A stretch of DNA of 64,000 bases from Arthrobacter sp. OAP107 (GCF_040546765.1 NZ_JBEPOK010000001.1:1984001-2048000); one strand, 5' to 3'. Shown: positions 51,416 to 59,702, counted from the first letter of the stretch. The notes: a model not told the origin generated them from the sequence alone. Numbers and translations are program-made.

Positions 51416-51856
51416 ATGAACGACCCCTATGACTTGGAGCGGTTCCTCACTGCGCAGAATGACGGTGCCACCTACCCCCAGGCCCTGCAGGAGCTCCGCG
51501 CAGGCAGCAAGCGCAGCCACTGGATGTGGTTCGTCTTTCCCCAGGTTGCCGGCCTCGGGCAAAGCGCCACCTCCAGAAGGTATGCCATCGCATCCCTCGA
51601 TGAAGCCCGGGCATATCTGCAGCATCCCGTGCTGGGACCGCGGCTGATCGAATGCGCCACGGCGGTGGATAACGTGGGCAACCGCGGCGCGGCGGAGATT
51701 TTCGGCGGGATCGACTCCCGGAAGCTTCAGTCCTCCATGACGCTGTTCCTGCGGGCGGCCCCCGAAGAACAGATATTCCGGCGCGTTTTGGAACACTACT
51801 TTGGCGGGGAGGCCGACGCCGCCACCGACAGGCTGTTGGCGGGCCCGCCCAGCTAA
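51416..51856 (+). CDS. DUF1810 domain-containing protein
   Basis: 146 aa. Full-length DUF1810: YDLERFLTAQNDGATYPQAL, KRSHWMWFVFPQVAGLGQS, YAIASLDEARAYLQHPVLGP and DSRKLQSSMTLFLRAAP. Cytoplasmic. The family has a reported calpastatin-like label but no settled bacterial function. Confidence 0.93.
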   Translation: MNDPYDLERFLTAQNDGATYPQALQELRAGSKRSHWMWFVFPQVAGLGQSATSRRYAIASLDEARAYLQHPVLGPRLIECATAVDNVGNRGAAEIFGGIDSRKLQSSMTLFLRAAPEEQIFRRVLEHYFGGEADAATDRLLAGPPS

Positions 51857-51952
51857 GTGGTAGCTGCCCTTCACCCGGATAGGTGGCGGACCTAGACTGG
51901 GAAGACGAGCCAGCCTGCAGCCAGCGGGCTGGGCAGACGGAAGGACAGTGGC

Positions 51953-52129
51953 ATGGGTCTGGACGACAAGATCGACAATGCAGCGGAAAAGCTTGGCGGC
52001 AAGGCCAAGGAGGGGGCTGGCAAGGCCAGCGACGATCCGGGCCTCGAAGCCGAGGGCAAGACTGACCAGGCGAAGGCCGATCTGAAACAGGCCGGTGAAA
52101 AGGTCAAGGACGCCTTCAAGAAGGACTGA
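51953..52129 (+). CDS. CsbD family stress protein
   Basis: 58 aa: MGLDDKIDNAAEKLGGKAKE followed by GAGKASDDPGLEAEGKTDQA, the CsbD pattern. Small, highly charged, helical. CsbD-like proteins are induced by general stress in many bacteria. A TAGACT -10-like element (51893-51898) is about 55 bp upstream, and a hairpin terminator follows. Confidence 0.92.
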   Translation: MGLDDKIDNAAEKLGGKAKEGAGKASDDPGLEAEGKTDQAKADLKQAGEKVKDAFKKD

Positions 52130-52178
52130 GCAAAACAGGATCACCACGTCTGGCTCTCCGTCTGCAGCGGAGATTCGA

Positions 52179-52215
52179 AGGGAGTCCTGCCTGGAACTGC
52201 GGGCAGGGCTCCCTT
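52179..52215 (+). terminator. Terminator after csbD-like gene
   Basis: The stem GGGAG-T-CCTGCC pairs with GGCAGG-G-CTCCC (one mismatch), followed by TTT, 50 bp after the stop. The reverse strand also reads as a hairpin for the convergent phosphoesterase. Confidence 0.75.
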
Positions 52216-52228
52216 TCCTGTGCGCGGG

Positions 52229-52738
52229 TCAGGGCTTGGTGCCGACCGCCACCAGCTGGACGTCGGTCAAACTGCCGTTCACGACGACGGCGGTCATGTA
52301 CGTGCAGACTGGTTGCCGGCGGCGGTCCGTGGGGGAGCCGGGGTTGAGCAGGCGCATTCCGCCGGGCCCCACTGTGTCCCAGGGAATGTGCGAGTGGCCG
52401 AAAACCAGCACGTTGGTATCCGGAAAGAGGGCCTCGCAACGCTGCTCCCGGCCCTTCGCCTGACCGGTCTCGTGGATCATGCTGAACCGAACGCCGTCGA
52501 GCGTCACGCCAGCAGTCTCGGGCAAGCGCCGCCGGAGCCCGTCGCCGTCGTTGTTACCGTAAACGCCGACCAGTCGCCGGCTGCGCTGTTCGAACTCGTC
52601 CAGCAGGCCCTCGCTGACCCAGTCACCGGCGTGGAACACCACGTCCGCTTCTTCGACGGCGGCCCACACCTGTTCAGGCAGTGCCCGGGCGCGCTTCGGG
52701 ACGTGGGTGTCGGCAACAAGGACCAGGCGGAGGCTCAT
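52229..52738 (-). CDS. Metallophosphoesterase (YfcE-type)
   Basis: 169 aa, calcineurin-like phosphodiesterase with all metal motifs: VADTHVPK (DxH), VVFHAGDWV (GD), VYGNNDGD (GNxD) and VFGHSHIPW (GHxH), then LLNPGSPTDRRR. Cytoplasmic; substrate of this subfamily is unknown, active on model phosphodiesters in E. coli YfcE. Divergent from the Nudix gene. Confidence 0.93.
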   Translation of the reverse strand: MSLRLVLVADTHVPKRARALPEQVWAAVEEADVVFHAGDWVSEGLLDEFEQRSRRLVGVYGNNDGDGLRRRLPETAGVTLDGVRFSMIHETGQAKGREQRCEALFPDTNVLVFGHSHIPWDTVGPGGMRLLNPGSPTDRRRQPVCTYMTAVVVNGSLTDVQLVAVGTKP

Positions 52739-52770
52739 CGAAGCATCTTCGCATGAGGCAGACTGGGACG

Positions 52771-53292
52771 ATGGAGAAAATCATTCCGCCCTCACCGGGT
52801 GATCCCCGCCGTCCCCTTGGCCCCCGCGACCCGGGCGACGCGTGGGTGGAGGGCGACCGGGGGAAGTTCTGGGGGCGCTTCGGTTCGGCGGGCCTGCTGG
52901 CCCATGATCCCGCGAAGGGCGTCCTGCTGCAGCACCGCGCCACATGGAGCCACCACGGCGGAACCTGGGGACTTCCCGGCGGCGCACTGCACCAGGGCGA
53001 GGACGCCGTGACGGGCGCACTGCGCGAGGCGCACGAGGAAGCGGCCGTTCCCGAAGAGAGCGTCAAACTGCTCTTCACGTCCGTGTTCGACGTCGGCTAC
53101 TGGTCCTACACCACCGTGGCGGTACGGGTGCTGGAACCGTTCGAACCGGCCATCAATGACCCGGAGAGCATCGAACTGCTGTGGATTCCCGTCGAAGAGG
53201 TGGCCGGCATCAACCTGCACCCTACCTTCGCCGCCTCCTGGCCGGAGCTGCGAGGCAGGCTGCTGGACGGCATTGGCGATGGACACCGATAA
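52771..53292 (+). CDS. Nudix hydrolase
   Basis: About 173 aa. The Nudix box is GGALHQGEDAVTGALREAHE followed by EAAVP, that is G-x5-E-x7-REx2EE with the last Gly replaced by Ala. Preceded by LLQHRATWSHHGGTWGLPGG. Probably cleaves a nucleoside diphosphate-X compound. ATG 52771 is chosen; ATG 52753 is in frame and neither has a strong ribosome-binding site. The 3' end overlaps the next gene by 14 bp. Confidence 0.92.
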   Translation: MEKIIPPSPGDPRRPLGPRDPGDAWVEGDRGKFWGRFGSAGLLAHDPAKGVLLQHRATWSHHGGTWGLPGGALHQGEDAVTGALREAHEEAAVPEESVKLLFTSVFDVGYWSYTTVAVRVLEPFEPAINDPESIELLWIPVEEVAGINLHPTFAASWPELRGRLLDGIGDGHR

Positions 53293-53629
53293 GTTCCGGC
53301 TGCTGCTGGAAGAGGAACGGGCGCGGAAGCTCGCCCTGCTGCCGGCGCTCAGCGCGGACATAGCCTCGGCCAATGCCGCCCGGCAGAACGCCAATGTCGA
53401 CGACGAGCATGACCCCGAGGGAGCCACCATCGCCTTCGAACTCTCGCAGGCGTCCGCACTCCTGGATCAAAGCCGGTCCGGACTGGCGGAAGTGGACGCC
53501 GCCCTCGAGCGGATCCGCACGGGCACGTACGGCATATGCACGGTATGCGGGGAGCCGATCGCCGAAGGGCGGCTGGAGGCCCGCCCCTGGACGCCTTTCT
53601 GCATCCGCCACACTGGGGGCCGGGCGTAA
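53279..53629 (+). CDS. TraR/DksA-type zinc-finger protein
   Basis: 116 aa. An N-terminal helical hairpin (DTDKFRLLLEEERARKLALL, then EGATIAFELSQASALLDQSR) and LAEVDAALERIRTGTYGICTVC leading into a zinc finger. The zinc set is C-x2-C-x17-C-x2-H (CTVCGEP to FCIRH), with His in place of the usual fourth Cys. DksA-type proteins bind the RNA polymerase secondary channel. It starts inside the end of the Nudix gene, so translation is probably coupled. Confidence 0.88.
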   Translation: MDTDKFRLLLEEERARKLALLPALSADIASANAARQNANVDDEHDPEGATIAFELSQASALLDQSRSGLAEVDAALERIRTGTYGICTVCGEPIAEGRLEARPWTPFCIRHTGGRA

Positions 53630-53711
53630 TCCCACCACTTCACCGAGGATGCCCCGGACCTGTTCCGCGGAAGGGAAGAGCATCGTACTCTAGGGCTTGG
53701 AGGTGATTGCC

Positions 53712-53900
53712 ATGCAGGCAACCCAGGGAGACCGCATCATCATCCGGGGCAGGACAGTGGAGTCTTCGGACCGCCACGGTGAGATTCTGGAGGTCAAGGG
53801 CCAGAACGGAGCGCCGCCGTACCACGTCCGTTTTGACGATGGCCACGAGACCATCCTGTACCCCGGCGGCGACTTTACCGTCGAGCACCACACCACTTAG
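53712..53900 (+). CDS. DUF1918 domain-containing protein
   Basis: 62 aa. GDRIIIRGRTVESSDRHGEI and PPYHVRFDDGHETILYPGGD are the DUF1918 pattern, a small SH3-like beta-barrel. GGAGGTGA lies 5 nt before ATG 53712. Common single-domain protein in actinobacteria, role unknown. Confidence 0.92.
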   Translation: MQATQGDRIIIRGRTVESSDRHGEILEVKGQNGAPPYHVRFDDGHETILYPGGDFTVEHHTT

Positions 53901-53995
53901 TTGCCCGGATAACCGCACCGCCACGGCCCGACCGGATCCTGGTCGCAGTCCCGGCCATCATTACCGGTTTCGTCGCCGTGGCGCTCGCTGTGGTC

Positions 53996-54700
53996 TCAGG
54001 AAACCGGCTGCCCCTTGATCGGGGCCCGGTCTGCACCGTATTCGGCCGTCACCAGGATGGGCAGGTGGTCAGACTTTCCCCGGGGCAGCGTCTCCACGCT
54101 TTCAATGTCCAGGCCCAGTGATGTAGCAAAGTCGAAGTGGCCCTTGAAGACCTTGTACCGGGTGTATGTCCTGCGGTTGCTCAGGGACAGCGCGTAGCCG
54201 GAGTTCTTCATGTGCGCGTCAAGGCTCTTGGTGAAGAACGGGTAGTTAAAGTCGCCCACCATCAGTGTCATGAGCCCGGTGCCCATGCTCAGCAGTTCGG
54301 CGTGGGCCGCGTGGATCTGCTTGCGCCGCAGCGAGTTTGACGCGGTGAGCGGGGCGGCGTGGAACGAGCCCACCACCAGTTCGTGGTCGGTTTCGTTGTC
54401 CACCATCCGGGTGCCGATCAGCCGCTCATGGGCCGGTGCCATCACGCGGTCGTGCATGGACTTCTTCAGGGCGAAGGTCTGGGTATCGAGTGCCGTGAAG
54501 CGGTCAGCCCGGTAGTAGATAGCCAGGCCCAGCCTGTTGCCCTTGGTGTAGTCGGCCAGATGGAGAGGGCCGAGGGTGTCAGGCAGATCGGATGAGTCAC
54601 ATTCCTGAAGGCAGAGGACATCTATCCCAAAGTTGCGGGCCAGACTCATCAGTTCGCCGCTCGCCTTGTGCTTGCGGAGGTTGTAGCTAATAACTCGCAT
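53996..54700 (-). CDS. Endonuclease/exonuclease/phosphatase family protein
   Basis: 234 aa with the EEP fold motifs: MRVISYNLRKHKASGEL, VLCLQECDSSDLP (metal Glu), VGDFNYPFF and GKSDHLPILV (catalytic Asp-His). No export signal. Substrate could be DNA, a phospholipid headgroup or a small phosphoester. GAGGTG precedes ATG 54700 by 4 nt, setting the start. Confidence 0.9.
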   Translation of the reverse strand: MRVISYNLRKHKASGELMSLARNFGIDVLCLQECDSSDLPDTLGPLHLADYTKGNRLGLAIYYRADRFTALDTQTFALKKSMHDRVMAPAHERLIGTRMVDNETDHELVVGSFHAAPLTASNSLRRKQIHAAHAELLSMGTGLMTLMVGDFNYPFFTKSLDAHMKNSGYALSLSNRRTYTRYKVFKGHFDFATSLGLDIESVETLPRGKSDHLPILVTAEYGADRAPIKGQPVS

Positions 54701-54967
54701 TGAACACCTCTTCCGAGGGCTGCTAGAAGGACCAGTCTCCGAGTCTACCCAGATCATCATATGGAGATCCGGACATTAAGCGCGCGTCCGGCGGAGCAAA
54801 AATATGCCGCGCCGGACGTATGCCTGATCCCACTGACCGCTGCGGCCCCTGACCGCCGCGTGCTGCCCCACTTGTTGCCTTGCCGGTCCGCGCCAAGGGC
54901 GGCTCCGCCCGCCCGGAGGCGATAGAGTGAACCGGGATTAACCGATCACGCTTTGAAGGAGTCAACG

Positions 54968-55771
54968 TTGACTGCTGAACTCCCGGAACTCGCCGACGGC
55001 GACTTCTACTACCAGGACCTGGGGGGCGGCCGCTTCCGTTCCACCATCCACGCCCAGGGGGCCTGGAACGCCCACGAACAGCACATGGCCCCGGCATCGG
55101 GACTCCTGGCTGACCAGCTGGACCGGCATGAGCCCCGGGGCGACATGCGGATGGCCAGGCTCAGCTACGAAATCCTGGGACTGATCCCCGGCGGTGAGTT
55201 TGACATCGTCACCACCACGCTGCGCCCGGGACGCACCATCGAGCTGCTGCAGGCTGAGCTGGTGGCGGCCGGCCGCGTGGCCATCAGGGCGACGGCCTGG
55301 CGCATGATCACCAGCGATACGTCCGCGGTGGCCGCCGTCGAGGACGGCGCCATCCCCTCGCCGGACGAATGCAAGCCCTACGACGGCGCGAGCGTGTGGC
55401 CGGGTGGGTACATCCGATCCCTGGAAATGAGGGTGGCGGAAGGTCACCGGCCAGGCGCCGGGAAGGTGTGGCTGCGCACGGACCATCCGCTGACGGACGG
55501 GAACGACAGCACGGACACGGCAAGGCTGATGGGGCTGGTGGACACCGCCAACGGTATTGCCGCGCGGGTTCCGCCGGGCAAGGATAGCTGGGCGTTCCCC
55601 AATCTGGACCTCCAGATCCACATGTACCGGCGGCCGGAGGGCGAGTGGCTGGGACTGGACAACGCCGTGTCCTTTGGTGCCGACGGCATCGGCCTCACCT
55701 CGACCGTCCTCCACGACCTGTCCGGCCCGTTCGGGCGGGCGGAACAGATCCTCACGCTGCGGAGGAGCTGA
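54968..55771 (+). CDS. Acyl-CoA thioesterase family protein (double hotdog)
   Basis: 267 aa. Two hotdog-like halves: FYYQDLGGGRFRSTIHAQGA, then RMARLSYEILGLIPGGEFDI, and a C-terminal half with WAFPNLDLQIHMYRRPEGEW and LDNAVSFGADGIGLTSTVLH. This is the layout of TesB-like thioesterases with thioesterase-superfamily C-terminal domain. TTG 54968 lies 6 nt after GAAGGAG. Confidence 0.88.
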   Translation: MTAELPELADGDFYYQDLGGGRFRSTIHAQGAWNAHEQHMAPASGLLADQLDRHEPRGDMRMARLSYEILGLIPGGEFDIVTTTLRPGRTIELLQAELVAAGRVAIRATAWRMITSDTSAVAAVEDGAIPSPDECKPYDGASVWPGGYIRSLEMRVAEGHRPGAGKVWLRTDHPLTDGNDSTDTARLMGLVDTANGIAARVPPGKDSWAFPNLDLQIHMYRRPEGEWLGLDNAVSFGADGIGLTSTVLHDLSGPFGRAEQILTLRRS

Positions 55772-55815
55772 CCCGCTTGCCGCTGGCCGCTGGCTGCCCG
55801 GCGACCGTTGGCCGC

Positions 55816-56199
55816 CTAGTGGAAGACCAGCCAGCCCGCCAGCGTGGCGAGGGCGGTCAGCAGGGCGCCCCATGCCATGTCCACGACGATGAGCTGCAGC
55901 GGCCAGGTCTTGAGCGTCGCCGCGTTGGTGAGGTCGTACGTTGCGTAGGCAAAGGCGCCCAGCCCCGCCCCGTGGCCGACGGCGGTCAGCCAGGTGCCGC
56001 CGTCGAGCGCCGGCCGCAGGGCGAAGAAAACGATGCCCGCAATGTAAATCAAATAGAACGCCACGGCGTACCCTAGATTGGGCCGGCTGGCCAGCAAATC
56101 ACCGATGTGGCTGCGGTAGAACGGGTTCATGAGCTTGAGCCACACGGCGTCGATCACGGCGAAGGCAGCGGCGACGACCAGGAATTGCAACATGACCAT
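55816..56199 (-). CDS. DUF2177 family membrane protein
   Basis: 127 aa, four predicted membrane helices. FAVIDAVWLKLMNPFYRSHI, YIAGIVFFALRPALDGG, FAYATYDLTNAATLKTWPL and DMAWGALLT match DUF2177. Function unknown. Ribosome-binding site weak; ATG 56199 or 56193 are both possible. Divergent from the lipoate-ligase-like gene with only 16 bp between start codons. Confidence 0.9.
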   Translation of the reverse strand: MVMLQFLVVAAAFAVIDAVWLKLMNPFYRSHIGDLLASRPNLGYAVAFYLIYIAGIVFFALRPALDGGTWLTAVGHGAGLGAFAYATYDLTNAATLKTWPLQLIVVDMAWGALLTALATLAGWLVFH

Positions 56200-56215
56200 A
56201 AGGGAGCTTAGCAAC

Positions 56216-56986
56216 ATGCAGCAGGCCGGGGCTGATTCACGGACTCTGACCCTCGTCCGGCAGGAGCAGTCCCTCGGTGCCGTCCGGGACCTCGATTTCG
56301 GGATCGAGCTCCTCGGCAAGGCCAGGGCCGGGGACATCGGACCCACCCTTCGGCTGTACCGGCCCGCACCGACTGTTGCCTTCGGCCAGCGCGACACCCG
56401 CCTGCCAGGCTTCGGCACCGCCGCCCAGGCCTGTCGTGACCTGGGGTTCGAACCGCTGATCCGCAAGGCGGGAGGCCGCGCTGCCGCGTACCACGAGGGC
56501 ACCCTCATCATCGACCACGTGGAGCCGCACAGCGACGCCATTGCCGGAGCCAAGGGCCGGTTCGCCTTTTTCGGCGAGATGCTGGCGGGGGCGCTGCAGA
56601 GCGTGGGCGTGCACGCCGCCGTCGGTGAAATCCCCGGCGAGTACTGCCCCGGTGAATACAGCGTCCACGGCTTCGCCCCCGTGGCTCCCGCGCACCGGAT
56701 CAAGCTGGTGGGTACGGCCCAGCGTGTGGTGTCCGGCGCCTGGCTGTTCAGTTCCGTCGTCGTGGTGGAGAACTCGGCCCCCATCCGCGAGGTGCTCACC
56801 GCCAGCTACGCGGCCCTGGGGCTGGACTGGGATCCGGCGACAGCCGGTGCGGTCGACGACCTCGTGCCCGGCCTGAACGTGCAGGCCATCGAGGACGCGG
56901 TGGTCCGCACCTACGCGGACTACGCGACGATGGGCCCGGCGGACTTCAGCAGCCTCCACCGCAGCGTTGACAGGCCGCGACCCTGA
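56216..56986 (+). CDS. Lipoate-protein ligase A family protein
   Basis: 256 aa, biotin/lipoate-ligase catalytic fold. RPAPTVAFGQRDTRLPGF is the lipoate-binding loop region, RKAGGRAAAYHEGTLIIDHV the conserved RR(x)xGG-type motif, and HRIKLVGTAQRVVSGAWLFS holds the catalytic Lys. No C-terminal accessory domain. Could be an octanoyl/lipoyl transferase. ATG 56216 has AAGGGAG about 9 nt upstream. Confidence 0.88.
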   Translation: MQQAGADSRTLTLVRQEQSLGAVRDLDFGIELLGKARAGDIGPTLRLYRPAPTVAFGQRDTRLPGFGTAAQACRDLGFEPLIRKAGGRAAAYHEGTLIIDHVEPHSDAIAGAKGRFAFFGEMLAGALQSVGVHAAVGEIPGEYCPGEYSVHGFAPVAPAHRIKLVGTAQRVVSGAWLFSSVVVVENSAPIREVLTASYAALGLDWDPATAGAVDDLVPGLNVQAIEDAVVRTYADYATMGPADFSSLHRSVDRPRP

Positions 56987-57021
56987 GCGTATTGCTGGGT
57001 GCAGGGCGAGGAGGTCTCCTT

Positions 57022-57426
57022 ATGGCAACCGTAAGCGTGCGCTATATCGTCGATGATGTCGATGCTGCGATCAACTTCTACTGCGAACATCTGACATTCA
57101 AGCTCGTCATGCATCCCGCTCCGCCTTTTGCCATGCTCGACCGCGGCGATCTGAGGCTGCTGCTCAGTGCTCCGGGCCGCCAAGGTGGGGGAGGCCGAAG
57201 CATGCCCGACGGCACCAGTCCCGCGCCGGGCGGCTGGAACCGAATCACGCTCGAGGTGTCCGACCTCGCGGCAACCGTCCGGGCGCTCCGCGACGCGGGC
57301 GTGCCGTTCCGAAATGACATCGTCACCGGTGTCGGAGGCAATCAGGTACTGATCGAAGATCCCTCCGGCAATCCGATCGAACTGTTCGAGCCGAAGATCC
57401 CCGAGGCACGGCTCGCAACATCCTGA
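57022..57426 (+). CDS. VOC (glyoxalase-like) family protein
   Basis: 134 aa. Two beta-alpha-beta-beta-beta modules: VRYIVDDVDAAINFYCEHLT and ITLEVSDLAATVRALRDAGV, ending EDPSGNPIELFEP (typical metal-Glu strand). GAGGAGG precedes the ATG. Substrate unknown; the family includes isomerases, dioxygenases and resistance proteins. Confidence 0.9.
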   Translation: MATVSVRYIVDDVDAAINFYCEHLTFKLVMHPAPPFAMLDRGDLRLLLSAPGRQGGGGRSMPDGTSPAPGGWNRITLEVSDLAATVRALRDAGVPFRNDIVTGVGGNQVLIEDPSGNPIELFEPKIPEARLATS

Positions 57427-57467
57427 TCGCGGTGGCGGCCGGACGCAGAACGCCCTCCGCGACGGGG

Positions 57468-57830
57468 TTATTCGGTGGCCGGGGGGATCTGGCAGATCAT
57501 GAGGACGTTTCCGTCCGGGTCCCGGAAGTTGAACCATTGGTCGTCGTTGACGTCCGTGAGTTCCACGCCCCGGGCTTTCATGAATGCGTGGGCAGCATGG
57601 ATGTCCGCGGTGTTGAAGTGGAACGCCGGAACCTGGAAGACGGCGCCGGGGGAGTAGATCCTGCTGTCCAGGACCAGGCCGGTCCCCTCCATGGGGAGGA
57701 TGTACAGGTGGTCCAGCAGGACCTTGTCATCAGCGGGAACGCCCAGCATGCCGCAATACCAGTCACGGGCTTCCTCGATATCGCTGACGGGGACAAAGAC
57801 GGTGCCGATCTGCGGGGAAACTGGGTTCAC
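57468..57830 (-). CDS. VOC (glyoxalase-like) family protein
   Basis: 120 aa: GTVFVPVSDIEEARDWYCGM, VPAFHFNTADIHAAHAFMKA and FNFRDPDGNVLMICQ. Same fold as the neighbour at 57022 but diverged and convergent with it, so not a recent duplicate. GTG start with AAAGGA upstream. Confidence 0.9.
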   Translation of the reverse strand: MNPVSPQIGTVFVPVSDIEEARDWYCGMLGVPADDKVLLDHLYILPMEGTGLVLDSRIYSPGAVFQVPAFHFNTADIHAAHAFMKARGVELTDVNDDQWFNFRDPDGNVLMICQIPPATE

Positions 57831-57990
57831 AGCAATCCTTTGGAACGCGGGAAGGAACTCGAACTGTAACGCGCCGGACTGGCCACCGCCGGAAGCGTCG
57901 CCGGGCCCGGAATTTTCATACCCAGAGCTGTCGATTTCAAACGCCGGGAAGAGGACGATTAAGGAACAGCCGCTGAAAAGGAGGTCGGTG

Positions 57991-58242
57991 ATGTGCTATT
58001 CATCGCGGGCGGATTTCGGCTGGGACACCCGAAAGGATACCGTCCAAAAGCCTGAGGCGCACCGGGAACCGGCACAGCCGGAAGCTGCGCACGGCAACCC
58101 GTTGCCCGTGGACCATCCGGAACCCCGGAGCCACGCGGACGAGACAAGGCTGTGGGCCTTCCTGGCCCGCCGCAAGGAGCCCCGCCGCAGGCAAGCCCAC
58201 GCGCCCGGGCGGGTGCAGGACAGGATCGGCGAAAAGGTCTGA
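57991..58242 (+). CDS. Small basic protein beginning MCYSS, unknown function
   Basis: 83 aa: MCYSSRADFGWDTRKDTVQK, then a His/Pro/Glu-rich middle and LWAFLARRKEPRRRQAHAPG near the end. An optimal GGAGGT lies 6 nt before the ATG. The N-terminal MCYSSxxDFGWD pattern looks like a family I have seen only as hypothetical in actinobacteria. Followed by a very strong terminator. Confidence 0.8.
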   Translation: MCYSSRADFGWDTRKDTVQKPEAHREPAQPEAAHGNPLPVDHPEPRSHADETRLWAFLARRKEPRRRQAHAPGRVQDRIGEKV

Positions 58243-58287
58243 TTCGCCGAGGGCCTGAGCCGCAGGGCAGGCAACAGCAAAAGTCAC

Positions 58288-58330
58288 AAAACCAGTAAAG
58301 GCACCGGATTCCGGTGCCTTTACTGGTTTT
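58288..58330 (+). terminator. Terminator after the MCYSS gene
   Basis: A perfect 20-bp stem (58288-58307 with 58311-58330) with a minimal ATT loop. The stem runs AAAA to TTTT, so it can work in both directions. Confidence 0.95.
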
Positions 58331-58360
58331 TCCTGCTGTCAATCTTGCCGGGGCGTCTGC

Positions 58361-58366
58361 CCTAGG
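58361..58366. repeat. Target site duplication, left copy (CCTAGG)
   Basis: CCTAGG immediately outside the left inverted repeat; the identical 6 bp flank the right end at 59444-59449. It fits the NCTAGN target preference described for IS481. Confidence 0.92.
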
Positions 58367-59339
58367 TGTAATTCCCACTGAGGTTGTGAACGCGGCTGAT
58401 GGGGGTCTTGCCGCCGATGCCGGTATGGGTTCTGTGGTGATTGTAGTGGTGGAGCCAGACCTCGTAGGTGGCGGCGCGCTCGGTTTCTGAGGTGTAGGGC
58501 CTGGCGTAGGCCCATTCACTGGCGAGGGTCCGGTTGAAGCGTTCGACCTTGCCGTTAGTCTGCGGCCGGTAGGGGCGGGTCCGCCGGTGCTTGACGTGCG
58601 GGCCCAGGGCAGCTGCGAAGGCCCGGGAGCGGTAGCAGGATCCGTTATCGGTGAGCACGGCCTTGACGGTGATTCCGTGCGCGGCGAAGAACGCGACGGC
58701 CCGGATCCAGAAAGCGGCAGCGGTTTCCTTTTTCTCATCGCCGAGGATTTCTGAGTACGCCAGACGCGAATGGTCATCGACGGCGTGGTGCAGATACGCG
58801 TACCCGGTCCCGGCACGGCGGTTCCGCCGACCCCTGGCACGTCCCAAGGCGCGGTGTCCGCCGCCATCGGGGATTCGTCCGAGCTTCTTGATGTCCACGT
58901 GGACCAGATCCCCGGCGTTCTCGTGTTCATAGCGTTGCGGCGCCGGCTTTCGGACGGGCAGTCCGGTGCCCTGGTCCAGGCAGGCCAGCCTCGGCATCCG
59001 GTACCTGGCCAGAACCTTGCCCACGGTCGAGCGGGCCAGGTGAAGGTGGGCAGCGATCCGGTGCGGTCCCCAGCGGCGTGTGAAACGCAGCGCCACAATC
59101 CGTCGCTCAGTGCGCGCGGGCGTGCGGTTCGGGCTCCGTCGAGGCCGGGACGACGCATCAGCCATGCCATCCTCACCCAAGGCCCGGTAGCGGTCCACCC
59201 ATTTCTTGGCCGTTGCCGGCGAGCACTGGAACCGCTCCGCGGCCCGGCGCAGCGTCCAGCCCTGCTCGATGACCAAACAAGCGAGTTTCCCCCTGGCCTT
59301 AGGTGTCAGGTCGGCATTGGCATGGGTAACGTAGGACAC
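58362..59339 (-). CDS. IS481-family transposase
   Basis: 325 aa, apparently intact. Residues about 8-80 form helix-turn-helix DNA-binding modules (ARGKLACLVIEQGWTLRRAA, TAKKWVDRYRALGEDGMAD). The rve/DDE domain holds HVDIKKLG (first Asp), VLTDNGSCYRSRAF (second Asp) and RPQTNGKVERFNRTLASEWA (Glu). GTG start. The stop TAG (58362-58364) lies in the flanking target duplication, so the element itself does not carry its own stop codon. Confidence 0.95.
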   Translation of the reverse strand: MSYVTHANADLTPKARGKLACLVIEQGWTLRRAAERFQCSPATAKKWVDRYRALGEDGMADASSRPRRSPNRTPARTERRIVALRFTRRWGPHRIAAHLHLARSTVGKVLARYRMPRLACLDQGTGLPVRKPAPQRYEHENAGDLVHVDIKKLGRIPDGGGHRALGRARGRRNRRAGTGYAYLHHAVDDHSRLAYSEILGDEKKETAAAFWIRAVAFFAAHGITVKAVLTDNGSCYRSRAFAAALGPHVKHRRTRPYRPQTNGKVERFNRTLASEWAYARPYTSETERAATYEVWLHHYNHHRTHTGIGGKTPISRVHNLSGNYT

Positions 59340-59443
59340 GAGGGCCTCCTGGCGTCGAGATGAGTGTGGTAACCCAAATCGATACCGGAGGCCCTCGCCC
59401 TTTACATCACGCCACGCTGTTCACAACGTCCCTGGGAATTACA
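58367..59443 (-). mobile_element. IS481-family insertion sequence, complete
   Basis: 1,077 bp. Ends are inverted repeats starting TGTAATTCCCA: 22 of the first 25 bases match between the two ends, including TTGTGAAC. Bounded by perfect 6-bp CCTAGG duplications. One intact transposase on the minus strand. No passenger genes. Intact ends and duplication argue for a recent, possibly still mobile copy. Confidence 0.95.
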
Positions 59444-59449
59444 CCTAGG
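59444..59449. repeat. Target site duplication, right copy (CCTAGG)
   Basis: Matches 58361-58366. Its CTA (59445-59447) is the TAG stop codon of the mycoredoxin gene on the minus strand. Confidence 0.92.
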
Positions 59450-59702
59450 CGGCGAGCCTGCTCTTGACCTCGGCTGCGGACGGGTTCGTGGCGGCGGTGC
59501 CGTCCGGGAAGAGGACGGTGGGGACCGTGCGGTTGCCGCCGTTGATCTGCTCCACGAGCTCGGCCGTGCCGTCGACCTCTTCGATGTTGATCTCGGTGTA
59601 GCCGATGCCCTGGGCGTCCAGCTGCTTCTTCAGCCGGTTGCAGTAGCCGCACCAGGTGGTCGAGAACATGGTGATGGTGCCGTCTTCGGGGGTAAAGTCC
59701 AC
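59445..59702 (-). CDS. mrx1: Mycoredoxin (glutaredoxin-like)
   Basis: 85 aa. Thioredoxin fold with redox site TTWCGYCNRLK (CxxC), GNRTVPTVLFPDG (cis-Pro) and a C-terminal EVKSRL helix. Mycoredoxins reduce protein-mycothiol mixed disulfides. GTG 59702 after GAGGAG is the start. The IS481 element inserted at the stop codon but the duplication restored it, so the protein is intact; its native 3' UTR has been displaced. Confidence 0.92.
   Translation of the reverse strand: MDFTPEDGTITMFSTTWCGYCNRLKKQLDAQGIGYTEINIEEVDGTAELVEQINGGNRTVPTVLFPDGTAATNPSAAEVKSRLAA

Noticed and set aside
57022..57830. The two VOC genes as a recent inverted duplication
   Set aside because: They share only the general fold; the residues and lengths differ throughout.
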